In this document: piece by piece, positions 13,156 to 26,216 of the stretch
Layout: every line of letters starts with the position of its first letter
How positions within the stretch are numbered: position 1 is the first letter of the stretch
Source of the DNA: Nymphaea colorata
Lineage: Eukaryota > Streptophyta > Magnoliopsida > Nymphaeales > Nymphaeaceae
Direction of reading: 5' to 3'
Assembly: GCF_008831285.2 (NCBI RefSeq)
Contig: NC_045143.1
Span: 22,756,302-22,820,301, forward strand
Length of the DNA stretch: 64,000 bases
Made by a program: the position numbers and the translations under genes
The notes under the pieces: generated by a model
Database searches by the model: none
The model's input: the letters and a program-made list of their open reading frames with translations, nothing else
Told to the model about the DNA's origin: nothing

Positions 13156-15604
13156 AATGCCCCTCTTTGCTGCTAAGCCATTGTAATCCGTACTTAGTGG
13201 CAAAAATAAGGACCACAAATTTTGACCAAAGAAAATTTGGGCTATAATTGAAATGTCGGAAGCGCATTTCAAGCTTAACCCATTACCTGAATGGGTAGTT
13301 TGAGCTTATGTTGTAAATTTAAGCTCTTACCTATGAGTATTTGCCGAAATTGAATTCAGGTTTAACTTCCTCGAATGGGTTGCCTTGGCTTGCATTGCAG
13401 GTTTGAACCCCTTACCTGCGTGGGTTGCTCTTTTGTCCATAACTTCAGGTTTTACCTCTTTTCTGAATGGGTTGCTTATAACAAGTAGAAATGCCAAGAA
13501 AGAACATTCATCACCTCAAATGTCTTTGTTGAAGCTATGAATAAGACCCTATTGCTTCTACTTTGGTTGTGACAAAAAGACTTCCTATCACCTTGAGTGC
13601 CTTATGGTGAAATTTTTATTTTCACCGAATGTTGGATTTCAAACTTGCTTTGAAAAACCCTTTGCCAAATAGTCAAGTTCTGCTTGCTCCACAAGATTCC
13701 ATTGTCTAGTGACATGGTTGAACTAGCTTTAGAATGCTCCAAACCTAGAGGCCTGATTATGCTTGATCAAATCTTTAGCTTTGCAAGTGAGTTGATTTGA
13801 TTGGGACATGACCCTTTTTCTTGATGGACAATGATGATTTTGTGAAAAAAATATATATTTTGCAATAGCAATTTAGAAAATACCTCAATATATTCATAAT
13901 TAAAAAAAAATGCTTGTGTTAGCAATTTCCTTGACTAACAAGAAATAGGATCTCATTCAAAGCAAAATCTGCCAATGTACTGGGGAAAGATAGATGGTTG
14001 ATGTCATGGATTAAGGCGAAGAAAATAATAGAAAATGCTCCAATAAAAAGAAGGTGTGGACAAAATTATATAAATAAAATTGATATATTTTTCAATAATA
14101 GGAAAATAAGGGTGCAAGGTAATATCATGTGTATGAGCTTAGGTATAAAAAATCTTTGATTTGACAAACAATTAGGACAAAGTTTGTAGGAAAGAAATTT
14201 GTTATAAGAATATGATCAATAGATAGTAATTCTCATAACGAGATATCAAGTTCATAATATAGGAAAACAAAGAAAATTATAAGCCAACTGTTATTTGTGA
14301 AGAATCTTAATTTTGAAATGATTAAATCTTGAGCAAAGTAGAACAACTACATGATGTTTGATTCATATAGACTCAATATGGGTGAATGAATAAGTTGAAA
14401 TCACATGTCCAACGATTGAAAACAAAATATACTAAAGTAAAGCAAATGTTGACAATCAACTTGGAATAATTGATGACCTAATAAAATCATGGAAGTAGTA
14501 AAATAAGAGGAAAGGCGCACCATTGAAGCAAGAAAACTATTTGGCTAAATATAAAGGGGATAAAAAGAACGCATGACCTAAGCTAAGCAAAGTCGGTAAT
14601 TGAACGAATAGGTAAGTATCATGTTCAAGAATATGAGATCCAACAAATAAATGAGGGATTGACAAGGTATGATAATATAGACTTTGAAGCAATTCTAAAA
14701 AATGGACTCATCGCATGATAGAATTTGAAAAATCAATGTCACTTAGGTAGTAGGGTTAAAGCATGAATTTATGGTATGGTCATGTTGAAGATTACATAGA
14801 GATTATCAAAGAAGACATTGATTTAAATGAGTAAGATGAGATGTAAAATTATTAAATTGATCAAAGAGTGTATGAAAGATACACATTCATTCATCATACA
14901 ATGATAGACATTTAGTACTATCTAAAGTCACATTTATCATGCATATATTTAGAAAAGGAGCATAGGACCCTAATTGAGTTTGGTTTGATCAATTATGATT
15001 ATTCCATATAAAATATGTCAATAAACCTAAGCCAAGAGGATTAGTATATGCATAGACTCCTCCACTACGCAACCAAAAGTTAGGTTTCTCATTTTTTCTT
15101 TGGTTATCCGTTAATATACCATAAGTTACCACTCATGGTATTAACGAGGGGGCTTTCTCGCCCAAGATATGGTCCAGTTGTAAGGATTAGTCTTGTGCTA
15201 CCGCATAAGACCAAGCCCGGCAACGTGATGACTTAAACAAATAGGTATGAGAAGTTTTTTGAAATATAAGCAAACATGAAAAATTTGTTGTCTATAATTC
15301 AATGTTTCATAAGATGATGATTAAAATGAGTAGAGGAACCAACATTGTTTTCAATCAAGTGTCAAATTGATAAGGGTTGTATTTGATCTTAGATCTAGAT
15401 AAACATGATTGATCCTCCACAATTAGTCTGATATGCAAGAAAACAAATATAATCACCAAACAATGTAATAAAATGTTGATGGGGTCAAGGCCAAAAGAGG
15501 GAGACATGCTTCATCATCGGTAACATGTGTGATGTTCAAGTCAGTGGAAATACATCAACGATAATCATAGCCAAACGATGACAGGTCCCACCACGGTTAC
15601 TATT
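13156..15604 (-). other. Non-coding internal region of the LTR element
   Basis: The first 710 bp match the internal piece at 9872-10621; the remainder is AT-rich sequence with no frame over 60 codons that resembles a known protein. No clear tRNA-complementary primer site was found next to copy C at 15604. Confidence 0.7.
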
Positions 15605-16486
15605 TGTTTGCATTCCTAAAAATATTTGGTTTTTGGAATGCTCCAGAAAACTAAAGTTTTATTTGAAATGAGAAAGAAAGGACTCACCCATCGGTACAAG
15701 GATTGACCGTTCCTAATGTCTTTTTCAGAGGTAACTAATCCGAGGGATATGTTTATTCTTGATGCAATTTTTCTTTTGCTTAAACATATTTTCATTCTAA
15801 ATGTAGTGTAATGTTTGAGAAAATATTAAAGATTTGATGTTTCAAAATTTTGAAAAAGTTTTTGAAGAATCATTTAAGAGTATAAAATGCTTTGATTTGA
15901 AAAATCTTGAATTAGAAAATTTTTATAAATATTGTTTTAAAACATTTGAAGATCACCCTTCGAAGCCAATTTAGTGTTCTCTTAATAAATTAAATAAGTT
16001 TGAGACTTTGCTCTAATTTTTTTACTACCTATCTCAAGCTTCATTTCATCTAGGTTAAGTTCTTTTAAAGAGGTGCTTGTGAACATTTGTGATTTTAAAT
16101 GAATGTGGATGTATGAATGCATTAACCCCATATGATTAGAAGCAAATCATTCATTCTTACAAGAACATTCACTCAAAAGCATTTCTACTATCACATACAT
16201 CTAAGTTTTTCACTTTTATTTACATAGTTGTAAATATTTTTATGAAAATAAAAAGTTTTGAAAATAGAATGGGATTGTAAAACATCAAGCATGATTCCAA
16301 TATTGGGTCATTATTTGAGTTTTGGTCTTGGTAAAGGCGGCAAATGAAAAGTTAGCCTTAGATCATGGGGGAAAAATATCTAAAAGAATAGAAAAAAGAA
16401 AATACTTTAATTTGAGAGGAATAGGGAGAAAGAGATTGTAAAGATCACCAAATAAAAGATTTAAAAAGAGAAAGAGGTACATATCT

Positions 16487-16549
<63 letters not shown>

Positions 16550-16870
16550 CTTATGAAAAAAAAGTATTAACTCAAATGGGGAAGGAGAAGAAGATAACTT
16601 AGAAAAAGAGAGAGAAAAGTTTTAGAGGAAAAGATAAATGTATGTATGTATGTATGTATGTATATATATATATATATATATGAGAGACAAAAGATTCTAG
16701 AGAGGGAAAATGAAATACGTGTATATATATTCATTCGTATGCATATGAAAATTCGTAAAAGAATATATTGAATCAAAGAAAGACAAAGAGAGATAGTCAT
16801 GTGCATGTATACATATATAGCATGTATATACGTATATGCCTTCAAGAGAGTTAAAATCAAGAAATAACTT
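15605..16870 (-). repeat. Long LTR, copy C (5' LTR, truncated)
   Basis: Same outer terminus as copy B (plus strand TGTTTGCATTCC) and collinear with B up to about 12060, more diverged than A versus B. Contains (AT)n at about 16493-16546 and a short (TATG)n run near 16640. Confidence 0.8.
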
Positions 16871-16879
16871 GCAATTGGA

Positions 16880-17403
16880 CTAAAAATGCCAGTTTAATGG
16901 ACTTTATTTTTTGTAGCTTTGTAATTGTCTTTATTAGAAATTCCTTTAGTCCTTATTTTTTGTAGCTCTATGATCGCCTTTATTAGAAATTCTGTCACCT
17001 CCTTGACAAGCAAGTGGAGCTTACCAATGTAATGTATTTGAGTGCCTTCTTCTTGTAGGTAAACAATGTACTAGCAATGAACTATGACTTAGAAAGCAGT
17101 CAATCTGGTGTCCTACTTTAGCAATTGAAGGACATTGTACCCATTCCCATGTGTTTATGACTGCCATGTTCTTGGATCTATGTCATCAAAAGCGTTATGC
17201 ACTATCTAGGCAATAGATCCTTCCCAAGAACAGTACACCAATCTAAACAGAAAACAAATAGAGATTAAAAAATGATATCTCTATTCTCATTACATAATTA
17301 GCTCCAAAAACAAGATAAAGACATGAATATTTGACAACATTTAACTAGCAGATAAATGTGTTAACTCTAACAACTGTATTACACAAAAGTTTAACCGGTA
17401 TTG
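16880..17403 (+). repeat. Duplicated genomic segment, right piece
   Basis: Matches 59716-60264 in the same orientation over about 520 bp (for example GCCAGTTTAATGGACTT, TGACAAGCAAGTGGAGCTTA, ATGACTTAGAAAG). It lacks a roughly 40-bp piece present at about 59857-59900. It is cut at 17403 by sequence starting TGTCACACCCC. Confidence 0.85.
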
Positions 17404-18960
17404 TCACACCCCAACACTTTGACCCTCAAATAACCTTTTTTTTTTGTTAAAATATAAAAAAATTGAAATGCGATGACATAACGATTCAAAAGGAAAAGAT
17501 CTATGCAAATCAAGGACAATGGGGCAAACTTTTCATCATATAATAAATTCTGTTAATATAAAATCACTTTACATTTCTCAATAACACACATGACAAAAAT
17601 GCCTCAAAACCGCAACATTGATGCATAACACAACAAGGCATCAAAGAGACTTAAACATGATATATCGGCACTATAATAGACCCAAAACCTCTCCAATAGG
17701 ATGTGAGTTGAGCCGTCTAATCAACCTGAAAAAGTAAACAACAGAAGGCTTAGTCTTTGTAGTATGACAACATACTAGATAAATACCTAACCCTCTAAGG
17801 TAAGGGCTCAAATCTGGAATACAACAATTACGAAAGCAAATCAGTATCATGTCATGATAGGGCATCAGTCGCATGACTTGTCATGGAAGCCCCTCACAAA
17901 TACCACGACATGTAAAAGTCACTCAATGGCCATAATTAACACATTCAATAATCACATGCACTTCATGCATATTCACATCATTCACATTCACTTTATTCAC
18001 ATTAACTTTAGTAAATTGACAGTTCCTGTGGGTACAAACACAGACACGTGCACACCACGGGTGACCTACAGTCAGGAGACAACCCCCCCGTGGTGGCCCA
18101 AAACAATACGAATCCATTTACGCTACAATGGTTTAGCACTCGTCCATGAATGTGTGAATTCCAAGGAGAGTTGCTCAGCCTTCCTTAGGATACCCAAGTT
18201 GGGAAGGCGGGAGCCCAATGCTCCAAGCACATCACACAACGATATCCTAGGTCTTGCACCTCCTATGCTCCAAGCAGGCGAGACCAATGGCGAAGGCGGG
18301 ACATCTCCTAAACACATTGCTAACCCACTCGCCTCACATCTATTATTCTTTTTTACTTATCATTATGAAAGCACGTTCACAAAATGACCGGCTAGTTTAT
18401 GAGGTTGGTTCACTTCACGAGTGCACCCATACCTCCAAATGCCTCCAAACGAAGGCTGCACATATAGTCAATATTTTTAGCTAGCCATCATAACCTTACG
18501 GGTACAACTACCCTTCACATTCATTCCGTTACATTATGCCCACGGTAATGCATATGAAACTTATTACAACATTCACATCAATCAAACACATCAATTACAT
18601 CTTTTAAACTTAGCTGAACCATAGAGAGCAGTCTCGATCCGTGATTAGCTCATAACTGTTCTACGCAATTACCATTTTAGGATGCTTTCTAATGCACAAT
18701 CGAGGTCGCGGAGATAATAAACTCAATACCTCACCTCACATGTCCTAAATTGTTATCATTGCTAGCATACACATGCAATTGCATAGTAATTTTAAAAACA
18801 AAATCAATCACATCATCATTCAATCACATGCATACATTCATTCAATTACAATACAAGTATAGGATCCAATGATCCTGAAGAGCACACATTCTAAAGTTGG
18901 TCCTTAGTAGGGATTTGCTTGGAATGCTGCCATACCTGTCGCGGATTGTTAAAAAACCAA
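17404..18960. repeat. Probable LTR-derived repeat starting TGTCACACCCC
   Basis: The start TGTCACACCCC is typical of plant LTRs. 17671-17830 recurs in inverted orientation at about 44668-44850 (minus strand: GAGCCCTTACCTTAGAGGGTTAGG). No second LTR, primer site or coding region was identified, and the right limit is arbitrary. Confidence 0.45.
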
Positions 18961-20397
18961 AAATGCCTCAAGCTTTGATTCTTGTCGCTCAAGGTCTACA
19001 TAACGTGCCCAGTGTACTTGCAAACAAAGTCAAGCGATAAGATTTCTACTCATTCCACTTTACAATCTATACAAGTTTGAAATGGAATGATTGAGGCATA
19101 GGTCATCGCCTCAAGAGGGTGCCGATAGGTAGTATCATCCCATAAAGCCCTCCAATAGGTCTCTTCCCTACTCTTTGAGGTTGTGACCAAACAATTTAAG
19201 CTCTGAGGTTTCCTTTGAACCAATCACTAATATGTTTCTCACTTGCTTTCTTAGTTGAGGTGTCTTCCCAACATACTCACTCTTTCTCAACAAACAACGT
19301 ATATGCACATCAACAAAGGCATACGTCACGAGTTCGCTAAAATGGCCCTACACTTTCTCAACATCATCAAAATATTTATCATGCTTTCTAACCGCTCCAA
19401 TAATCAACCCATCCTGCTAAAAAGATAATGATAGACATAGATCATTGCCCCTCCAAATATTCTTAGACCTTCCCTGACATAGCAACGTCAGTAACATGCA
19501 TTCTAAATCATCCAATCTAGAGTCTACCATGCTCAAATAATAATTATACATGCACTAGTAGAAAATAGTAAAACAATTTTGGCTCAATTAGGCCTCGCTC
19601 ACCACACTCTTAGAGTTCAAACTACTGTAGTGCTCCCGACAACCACTTCAAATGATCGATTGATCTCCAAACAGCTAAAATTATATGTTGTTGTCGCCTC
19701 CAACACCTTCTATTATCTGTTATGAGGGGAAAGACGCATCCCCAAGCTGCAATCTGATCACACAACACTAAATAGAGAAAGACTTAGCAAAAGAGAGATC
19801 GAAAGAAGGGTCTGTCACTAGAAGAGGGCATTCAGTTGTGCGATAGGTGGTGGTTCGTTGGGGGAGACATACGCATGACATAAAGACAGCAATGGGGAGA
19901 CGATGAAGAAAGCAAAGGGTGAGAGTTTGAGCGAGGGAAAAAGAGACAAGCGAGAAGGAGAGTGCAGTGAGAGAGAGTGTGCTCGTTTACGGGAGAATGC
20001 AGAGGAATAACAAGAGTGACAGTGAGAATGAGAAGAGGCTGTGAGTGAAAGAAGCTGGCAGTGGAGAAAGAGTGCAGACAGAGATGGGAGACAAACAAAG
20101 AGCTCAGGTTAGAGGGAGAGGGACGACACATTTGGGGGAATAGGGAGAGCAAGGGTGAGGGGGACTGAAGACAAGAGGGAGAAAGGGATTCAACATAGAA
20201 GAGCCGAGACAAGGGGGAGACGACAGAGAACAGCGAGGGAGAGAAGGACAGTGATAGAGGGTGAGAAATAAAAAGAAAACAAAAGAGAGAAAGAGGGATC
20301 ATGACGACTCACCTCAGCGCCACCGTCGCCCTTCACCTCCACCACTGCTGCAATATCTTCCGCCTCCTTCTTCTCATGCATTTGTTTGGGTTGTCTT
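18961..20397. other. No gene seen; GA-rich tract 19780-20290
   Basis: Non-coding. 19780-20290 is strongly GAGA/GGGAGA-biased on the plus strand; the long Ser/Leu-rich minus frame there is a composition artefact. Confidence 0.6.
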
Positions 20398-20494
20398 TAA
20401 TAAAAAATGAACAAGAAAACAATTTAACGAGGTTCGATGCTGAAACCACCTACGTCCTCAATCCTCTCTATTCTCTTCTCAACTTGGTAATGTA
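20398..20494 (-). repeat. Copia 3' LTR, distal piece
   Basis: 97 bp matching the inner edge of the 5' LTR at 27139-27235 (ACGAGGTTCGATGCTGAAAC against ATGAGGTTCGGTGCTGAAAT). Followed directly by the start of LTR copy D. Confidence 0.9.
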
Positions 20495-22554
20495 TGTTAT
20501 CACCCCAAATTTTTCCAAAAGTTTATATTTTATTTTCACCCAAAAAAATTCTCAGTTATTTGGATTTAATTTTTAAACCCTAAACCCAAAACAAATGCAT
20601 GACTATTCGATCCAAAATAAATCTCTAAACCCATGTTTGAACCCAAACACAAAATTCTAATTCAAAACCCAACTTTAGACATGAGATTCAAGTCCAAAAT
20701 CCATGTGTTGGGTCCAAATTAGATCCAAAATGCAAGTCTATATTCAAATCGTGCATTTCAAACTCAAAATCCAAAGCCGAGATCAAAATGACAAAATTTG
20801 ATGTTGTCGAGCACCACGCACATGTGCACAAACCTTCTCTTTGCTTTATGTCTCGTTCTCATGCCAAAAATGTGTTTTTGAGCTTAAACCACTCAGTAGA
20901 ACCCGTCGACGACCAATTGAACCCAATCCGGATCTAAAACAAGTCTGGAATAATTCAAAATGGAGTCAGCCCCCATTTCTAACAAAAACCATTTTTATAC
21001 ACATTTAAAAAAGTGGTTTTATGTTTTTTTATTTTTATAAATAGACCCCCTGGAGGCTAGGGGCTGAAATCCACCCATGATTGGTCCAAACAATAAGGTG
21101 GCATTTCGCACCCCTTTTAAATGAAAAGCACGCGTCGCGCAAACATGTGTGATCGTGTACGCACGGCACGCTAATGCAACAGGCGTGACCGTGCTATGCA
21201 TGCGTTAGGCCAACCATGGCTGCGCGTGCATGCAACTACACCGAACATGGGCTTGCGACCTGTGCAGGCCCCATTTTCAGCTTAAAACCGCCCCTTGGGG
21301 AGTGGTTTTGGCCCTGTTGGGTGGGCATTAGCCATGCCCACACCCAAAAAGGGTATTTGCAGGGCTAATGGCCAATCCCACTTGGCCAAAACCTATTTTA
21401 AAAAAATTAAAATCATTCAAAAATACTTGGAATTCGCCTGAAAAATCTTTTTAAATTCAAAAAAAATCAAATTTTGAGTTTTGGCACCAAAATTCTTTAT
21501 ATATACCATCACAATCTTCTCTTTTGGGCATGAGCTAACCTTGGAGAACCTCTAGTGTTTTCTCACCTGAAAATCTAGAGTTTTCCTTAGCTCTTTCTTT
21601 CTATTTCTCTCTTCTTCTCTTCTCCTTCTTCTCCAACCTTAGGATCAGGCCTCTCCAAGTTCAAACTCTTCAAGCATGCACGTGAGATCTCTTGGGTGGA
21701 TATCTTCATCATTTTAGAGTTTCATTCGAGGCAACCCTAGGATCATTCAAAGAATGAGGCTCATTTCTAATATCATCTATATTCGATGTATGTAGTCCTC
21801 TTCTTGTTCTCATTTATTTTTAATTACTTTTGCCACCTCTCCATGGCCGTGCAAGAAAGCTCTATTGATTTCATATCCAGAGTCGAGAGCTATATCTTGA
21901 GTGCACTGGGAGTATGAGCAAGATGAAATAAATTCCAATTATTCGTTTATTTTCAAAAATATACTTGTTATATAGCTTTATTCATCATTTATGTTTGAGA
22001 TGATGTTTATGCCTAATGAATTAATTTTCCATAATTAACAAGCAAATGCCTGGTGAGAATGAATGTTTGGGTTGGGATCTTTTCATTGCTATGTTGATTT
22101 TTGAAGTTGGGATTTGTTCAACCCGGAAATGCCCTTCACAAATATGTACATGTTAAAATGCATCTGCATGTCATTCTCACATTTAATTTCTTTCTTAATC
22201 ACTCGATTAGGGACCCCAATGAGTGTTTTGTTACATTGCTTGATTTTCTTCAATGTTCAATGGTGGGAGAAATATATTCTCTTGTGGCAAACGAAATAAA
22301 CATGATATTGTGCTCACGTATAAAAAAATATTTGAAAGTATGTTTTTCAAAAGAGACTTAGCCTAGGGTCTTGCATGAGCCCAAGTTCTTCTTTGACCTA
22401 CATAAAAAAATTGAAGTAGGATATTTTCAAGTTATTTTTTTATCTCAATTCTCTTGAAGACGTATACATGTATACATGTTATATATGCATATGTGTACAT
22501 GATTATATCTCTTTGTCCTTCTCTCTCTATGATTCAACATATTTTTTTATGTAT

Positions 22555-22629
<75 letters not shown>

Positions 22630-22741
22630 GAGTCTCATTTCCCCTAAAATCTTTTTCTCTAAAAATCTCTCTCTATCTCTCTCTCTCTTTTTCTAAGATA
22701 TTATCTTTCTCCATTTGAGTTAATACTTTCTTTTCACAAGT

Positions 22742-22784
<43 letters not shown>

Positions 22785-23001
22785 CACACACACTGATAAG
22801 GATACATTTCTCTCTCTCTTTTTAAATCTTTTATTTGGTGATTTTCAAAATCTTTTTCTTTCTATTACTCTCAAATCAAAGTATTTCTTCTTTTTCATTT
22901 TTTTGGATATTTTTCTCCTTAGATCTAAGGTTTTAACTTTCCATTTGCCGACTTCACCAAACCCCTCAAGTAATGACCCAATATTGAAAGAATGCTTGAT
23001 G
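20495..23001 (+). mobile_element. Long LTR, copy D (solo, end deleted), inside the Copia LTR
   Basis: Plus-strand copy of the 2.4-kb LTR family, starting TGTTATCACCCC. It is the longest of the four because it holds about 850 bp (21045-21895) absent from A and B, including a TATATATA box near 21499 and a pyrimidine-rich stretch. It ends at about 23001, short of the GCAAACA terminus. A 35-bp piece of the host Copia LTR is also missing there, consistent with one deletion spanning the junction. (AT)n and (CT)n tracts at 22560-22628 and 22747-22777. Confidence 0.8.
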
Positions 23002-23232
23002 GTCTATACCCAATATTAATTACAACTTGAATGATGGAGTTGATTTTTACAATTTGTTTCATTCAAGAGATCGTCTCCACTTGTAATGCCTATTTTATCT
23101 CTTTCAGTAGATAAAGAGATTTGGATGATATTCTTTTCTTCTGATTTTATGGTTGTATCCTTTAATTTCATGGCAACAAATTTTTCCTTTTTTGTATGGC
23201 CATCATTCACCGCATGAGTTGGTTCTCTGACA
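23002..23232 (-). repeat. Copia 3' LTR, proximal piece
   Basis: Matches 27275-27478 of the 5' LTR, ending (minus-strand start) with TGTCAGAGAACC after a purine-rich tract. Confidence 0.88.
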
Positions 23233-23259
23233 GTTCTCTTCAAGATCAATGCATGGTTT

Positions 23260-26215
23260 TCAACATTGAGCTTGGTACAAATGAAAGCATGATGATCTTT
23301 GGCTAAGGGCTTAGTGAATATATTTGCAATTTGACCTTGTGTAGAAATGTAGTTGACTATGAGTTCCTTTTTTGCTAATTTATCTCGAACAAAATGTTTT
23401 TAGCTAAGCTATTTCTGCAACAGTGTATGCCAAGGCATGATATTCAGATTATGTATTAGACCTTGAAACCATGGATTGCTTTTTCGCACTCCAAGATATA
23501 AGATTTGGTCCAATGAAAATAGCATATCTTGTTGTGGACTTCTGATCATTCAGATCTCCTACCCAATTTGCATTAGAATAGGCAATTATGGAACAATCTT
23601 AGCCTCTTCGAATAACAAATCCATAATCAATAGTTCCCTTTAAGTATCGTAGAATTCTCTTGACTGTTTTCTAATGTTCGTTAATCGGAGCATGCTTGAA
23701 CTGACAGACTTTGTTTATTGTAAAGGAAATGTCAGGTCTAGTAAGAATAGCGTACTGAAGTGCTCCCACAATGCTTCCATAGATACTTGGGTCTTAAAAG
23801 ACTAACTAGAGTGGGTATGCAGTGGTGAAGAGACAACCATGGGACTGTTGGCAATTTTGGCATCAAATAATTTTGTTCTTTTCAATAAATCTTCAATATA
23901 CTTTTGTTTGGAAAAAAAATGTAAGTCACCAAAGTCTTTTAAGGTGAATTCTTGTATAAGCCTGTGTATAAGATCTTGCACTTGTCTTAGAGAATTTTCA
24001 GTTATAATGATATCATCTACATATATAAGAATATAAACCATAGAATTCTCGTCTTAAAATAAAGAGAGAATTATTAGTTTGTGCACTTTTGAATCTCATT
24101 TGCTGAAGAAAAAGACTGAGTCTAGAAAACCATGCTTGTGGTGCTTGCTTGAGTCCATAGAGAGCTCGTTGTAGCTTGCAAACATAGTTTGAAAATTTTG
24201 GGTCTTCAAATCCTTGTGGCTGAGCAATATAAACATTCTCATTAATATGTCCATGGAGGAAAACATTTTGTATGTCAAGCCGCCTTATGTACCAAATCTT
24301 GTGTGATAGCAAACGAAATAGCAGTTCTGATTGTGGTTGGTTTTACCACAGAACTAAAAGTCTTGAAATAATCTATTCCTTCTTGTTGGCTATATCATTT
24401 CGCAACCAACCTTGCTTTGTACCTTTCTAGAACTTACATCTACTTTGCGCTTTATCTTGTAAACCCATTTGCATCCCACAATGTGTTGCTCATCTAAACA
24501 AGGAACAAGAGTCCAAGTATGATTTTTCTTTAAGGCTGTAATTTCATTTTTCATAGCGGTGATCCAATTTGGATCCTTGCTTGCTTCTTGAAACTATATG
24601 TTATCTCTATCTTGAGAAAGTTTGGCTAAAAATGTTTGTGGAAGAGAATGTTTTGTTGAGTAAACCTTTGGTTTCAAAGTTTCATCTTGGAATCTAATTG
24701 TCATATGGTGGGTTATTATGAGAATGGGTGTGTTACCCTGAAGAGAGTAACTTTCATCATGCTAGGATGAAGAAGTCCTGCTTTGATTTGCATTTTCACC
24801 TTGGTGAGCCACGCACTGATCTAAATTCTCATCTTGGCCACTAGATTGATTAACACAAGTAGGAGTACCATGTGCCTTCTCAATATTGTCATTAATACCA
24901 TTTTGAGAGAATGAATATTGAATAGTGACAAACTTTGTCATGGCTTTCTTTTTTGCAATTTTCCTTGACGTGTCTCTCTTTATTTTGATTGAAAGGGAAG
25001 CAGCTTTCATAAAAAATAACATGGCATGATATAAAGACTCTTCTTCTTTTGAGATTGAGGAAAAAGTATACATGATGCTTTGGAGCATAACCTAGAAATA
25101 TGCATTTTTCAGATTTATGCTCAAATTTATTTTTCATGTATGTTCGTAGGCATGGGAAACATGTGCATCCAAAATTTTTTTAAAAATTGTAGTCTGGTTT
25201 GGTTTTGAACATAACTTCAAGCGGGCTAAGTCCTTCAAAATTTTGGGTGTAAACTCTATTTATAAGATATGTAGCTGTGTGAAAAGCATAAGACCAATAC
25301 TTGTTTGGTACACTAGCATCGGCCAACATAGTGAGACCTGTTTCAACATGCCAATGACGTCTTTCAACTGCCCCATTTTGTTCTGGAGTGTGAGGACAAG
25401 AAATCATATGTCCAATCCCAATTGATTCAAGAAAAGCAGTAAGACCTTGATATTCTTCACCCCAATCTGAATGCAGAAATTTAGTTTTTGCACCTGTGAC
25501 AAGCTCAACATGCGATTTAAACTTTTGAAAAACTTCATATAAGTCTGATTTGTTCTTGAGAATATATATCCAAGAATATTTTGAATAGGGATCAACAAAT
25601 AAAGCATAGTATCTATATCGATCAATACTATTTATGCGCAGCCACAAACAAACAATAACCAAGAATCCATGCACTGGTGTAGAAGTCTTGTTAAAGGGTA
25701 GACGATGACTCTTACCCTTTTGACAGGTTTCACACACTTTATGTTACAGGAAATAATCATAAGGCAAACCAAAATTATTCAATATGTTCATAATAGTTTT
25801 AAGGAGGGATGGCCAAAGCATCTATGCCAAGTGTCAACCAAGTCCTTGACACCAACATCTCTAGTGGTAAAGAAGGTATGTTTTTTCTTGTTCAACATCA
25901 ACTTGTATAAACATTCCTCACTTCGTCCTTGGAGCAACACTTTCTTCGAGGTCCAAGTCCTTGACACCAACATCTCTAGTGGTAAAGAAGGTATGTTTTT
26001 TCTTGTTCAACATCAACTTGTATAAACATTCCTCACTTCGTCCTTAGTGCAACACTTTCTTCGAGGTAAGATCCTTAACATAACAACAAGAAGGGTGAAA
26101 ATCGAAGAAAATAGTATTATCCTTAGCAAATTTGTGCATTGACATGAGGTTCTTAGAAATGTCAGGCATGTGGAGAATATCACTCATGACGAGGTTTTTC
26201 ATTGATTTGGCAAGT
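23260..26215 (-). pseudogene. Copia pol pseudogene: integrase, RT, RNase H
   Basis: Read leftwards: DILHMPDISKNLMSMHKFAK and WHRCFGHPSLKLL (pre-integrase, 26190-25788); integrase core 25737-25180 with CETCQKGKSHRLPF, HSDWGEEY and CPHTPEQNGAVERRH; RT 24312-24013 with LDIQNVFLHGHINENVYI and ALYGLKQAPQAWF; YVDD box in 24041-23802; RNase H about 23620-23260 with NANWVGDLNDQKSTTRY and SWSAKKQSMVSRS. Several frameshifts and stops. The protease motif DSGA that should precede 26190 is absent: gag-like sequence ends at 26217 and post-protease sequence starts at once. Confidence 0.9.
25838..26067. repeat. 115-bp tandem duplication within the Copia pol
   Basis: 25838-25952 and 25953-26067 are almost identical (shared AAGTCCTTGACACCAACATC start). 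115 is not a multiple of three, so it breaks the reading frame ahead of the integrase. Confidence 0.92.
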
Positions 26216-26216
26216 A

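Larger units (their letters stand above)
10792..16870 (-). mobile_element. Non-coding LTR retrotransposon (LARD-like), LTR-internal-LTR
   Basis: Minus-strand element: truncated 5' LTR (copy C, 16870-15605), internal region 15604-13156 (about 2.45 kb), 3' LTR (copy B, 13155-10792). B is 2364 bp with TG...CA ends (minus strand TGTTATCAACCC...GCAAACA). B and C share the same outer end. A polypurine-like tract (AGCAAAGAGGGGCATT) precedes B. No gag or pol motif is recognisable in either strand, so it would depend on another element for movement. The superfamily is not assignable. C is cut at 16870, where the second duplicated segment begins. Confidence 0.8.

Noticed and set aside
17854-18387. 177-codon plus frame
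   Set aside because: His/Ile-rich repeats from CACATTCAC-type sequence, no recognisable domain; lies in the LTR-like repeat.
19832-20302. 156-codon Ser/Leu-rich minus frame
   Set aside because: Artefact of a GA-rich strand; no domain or codon signal.
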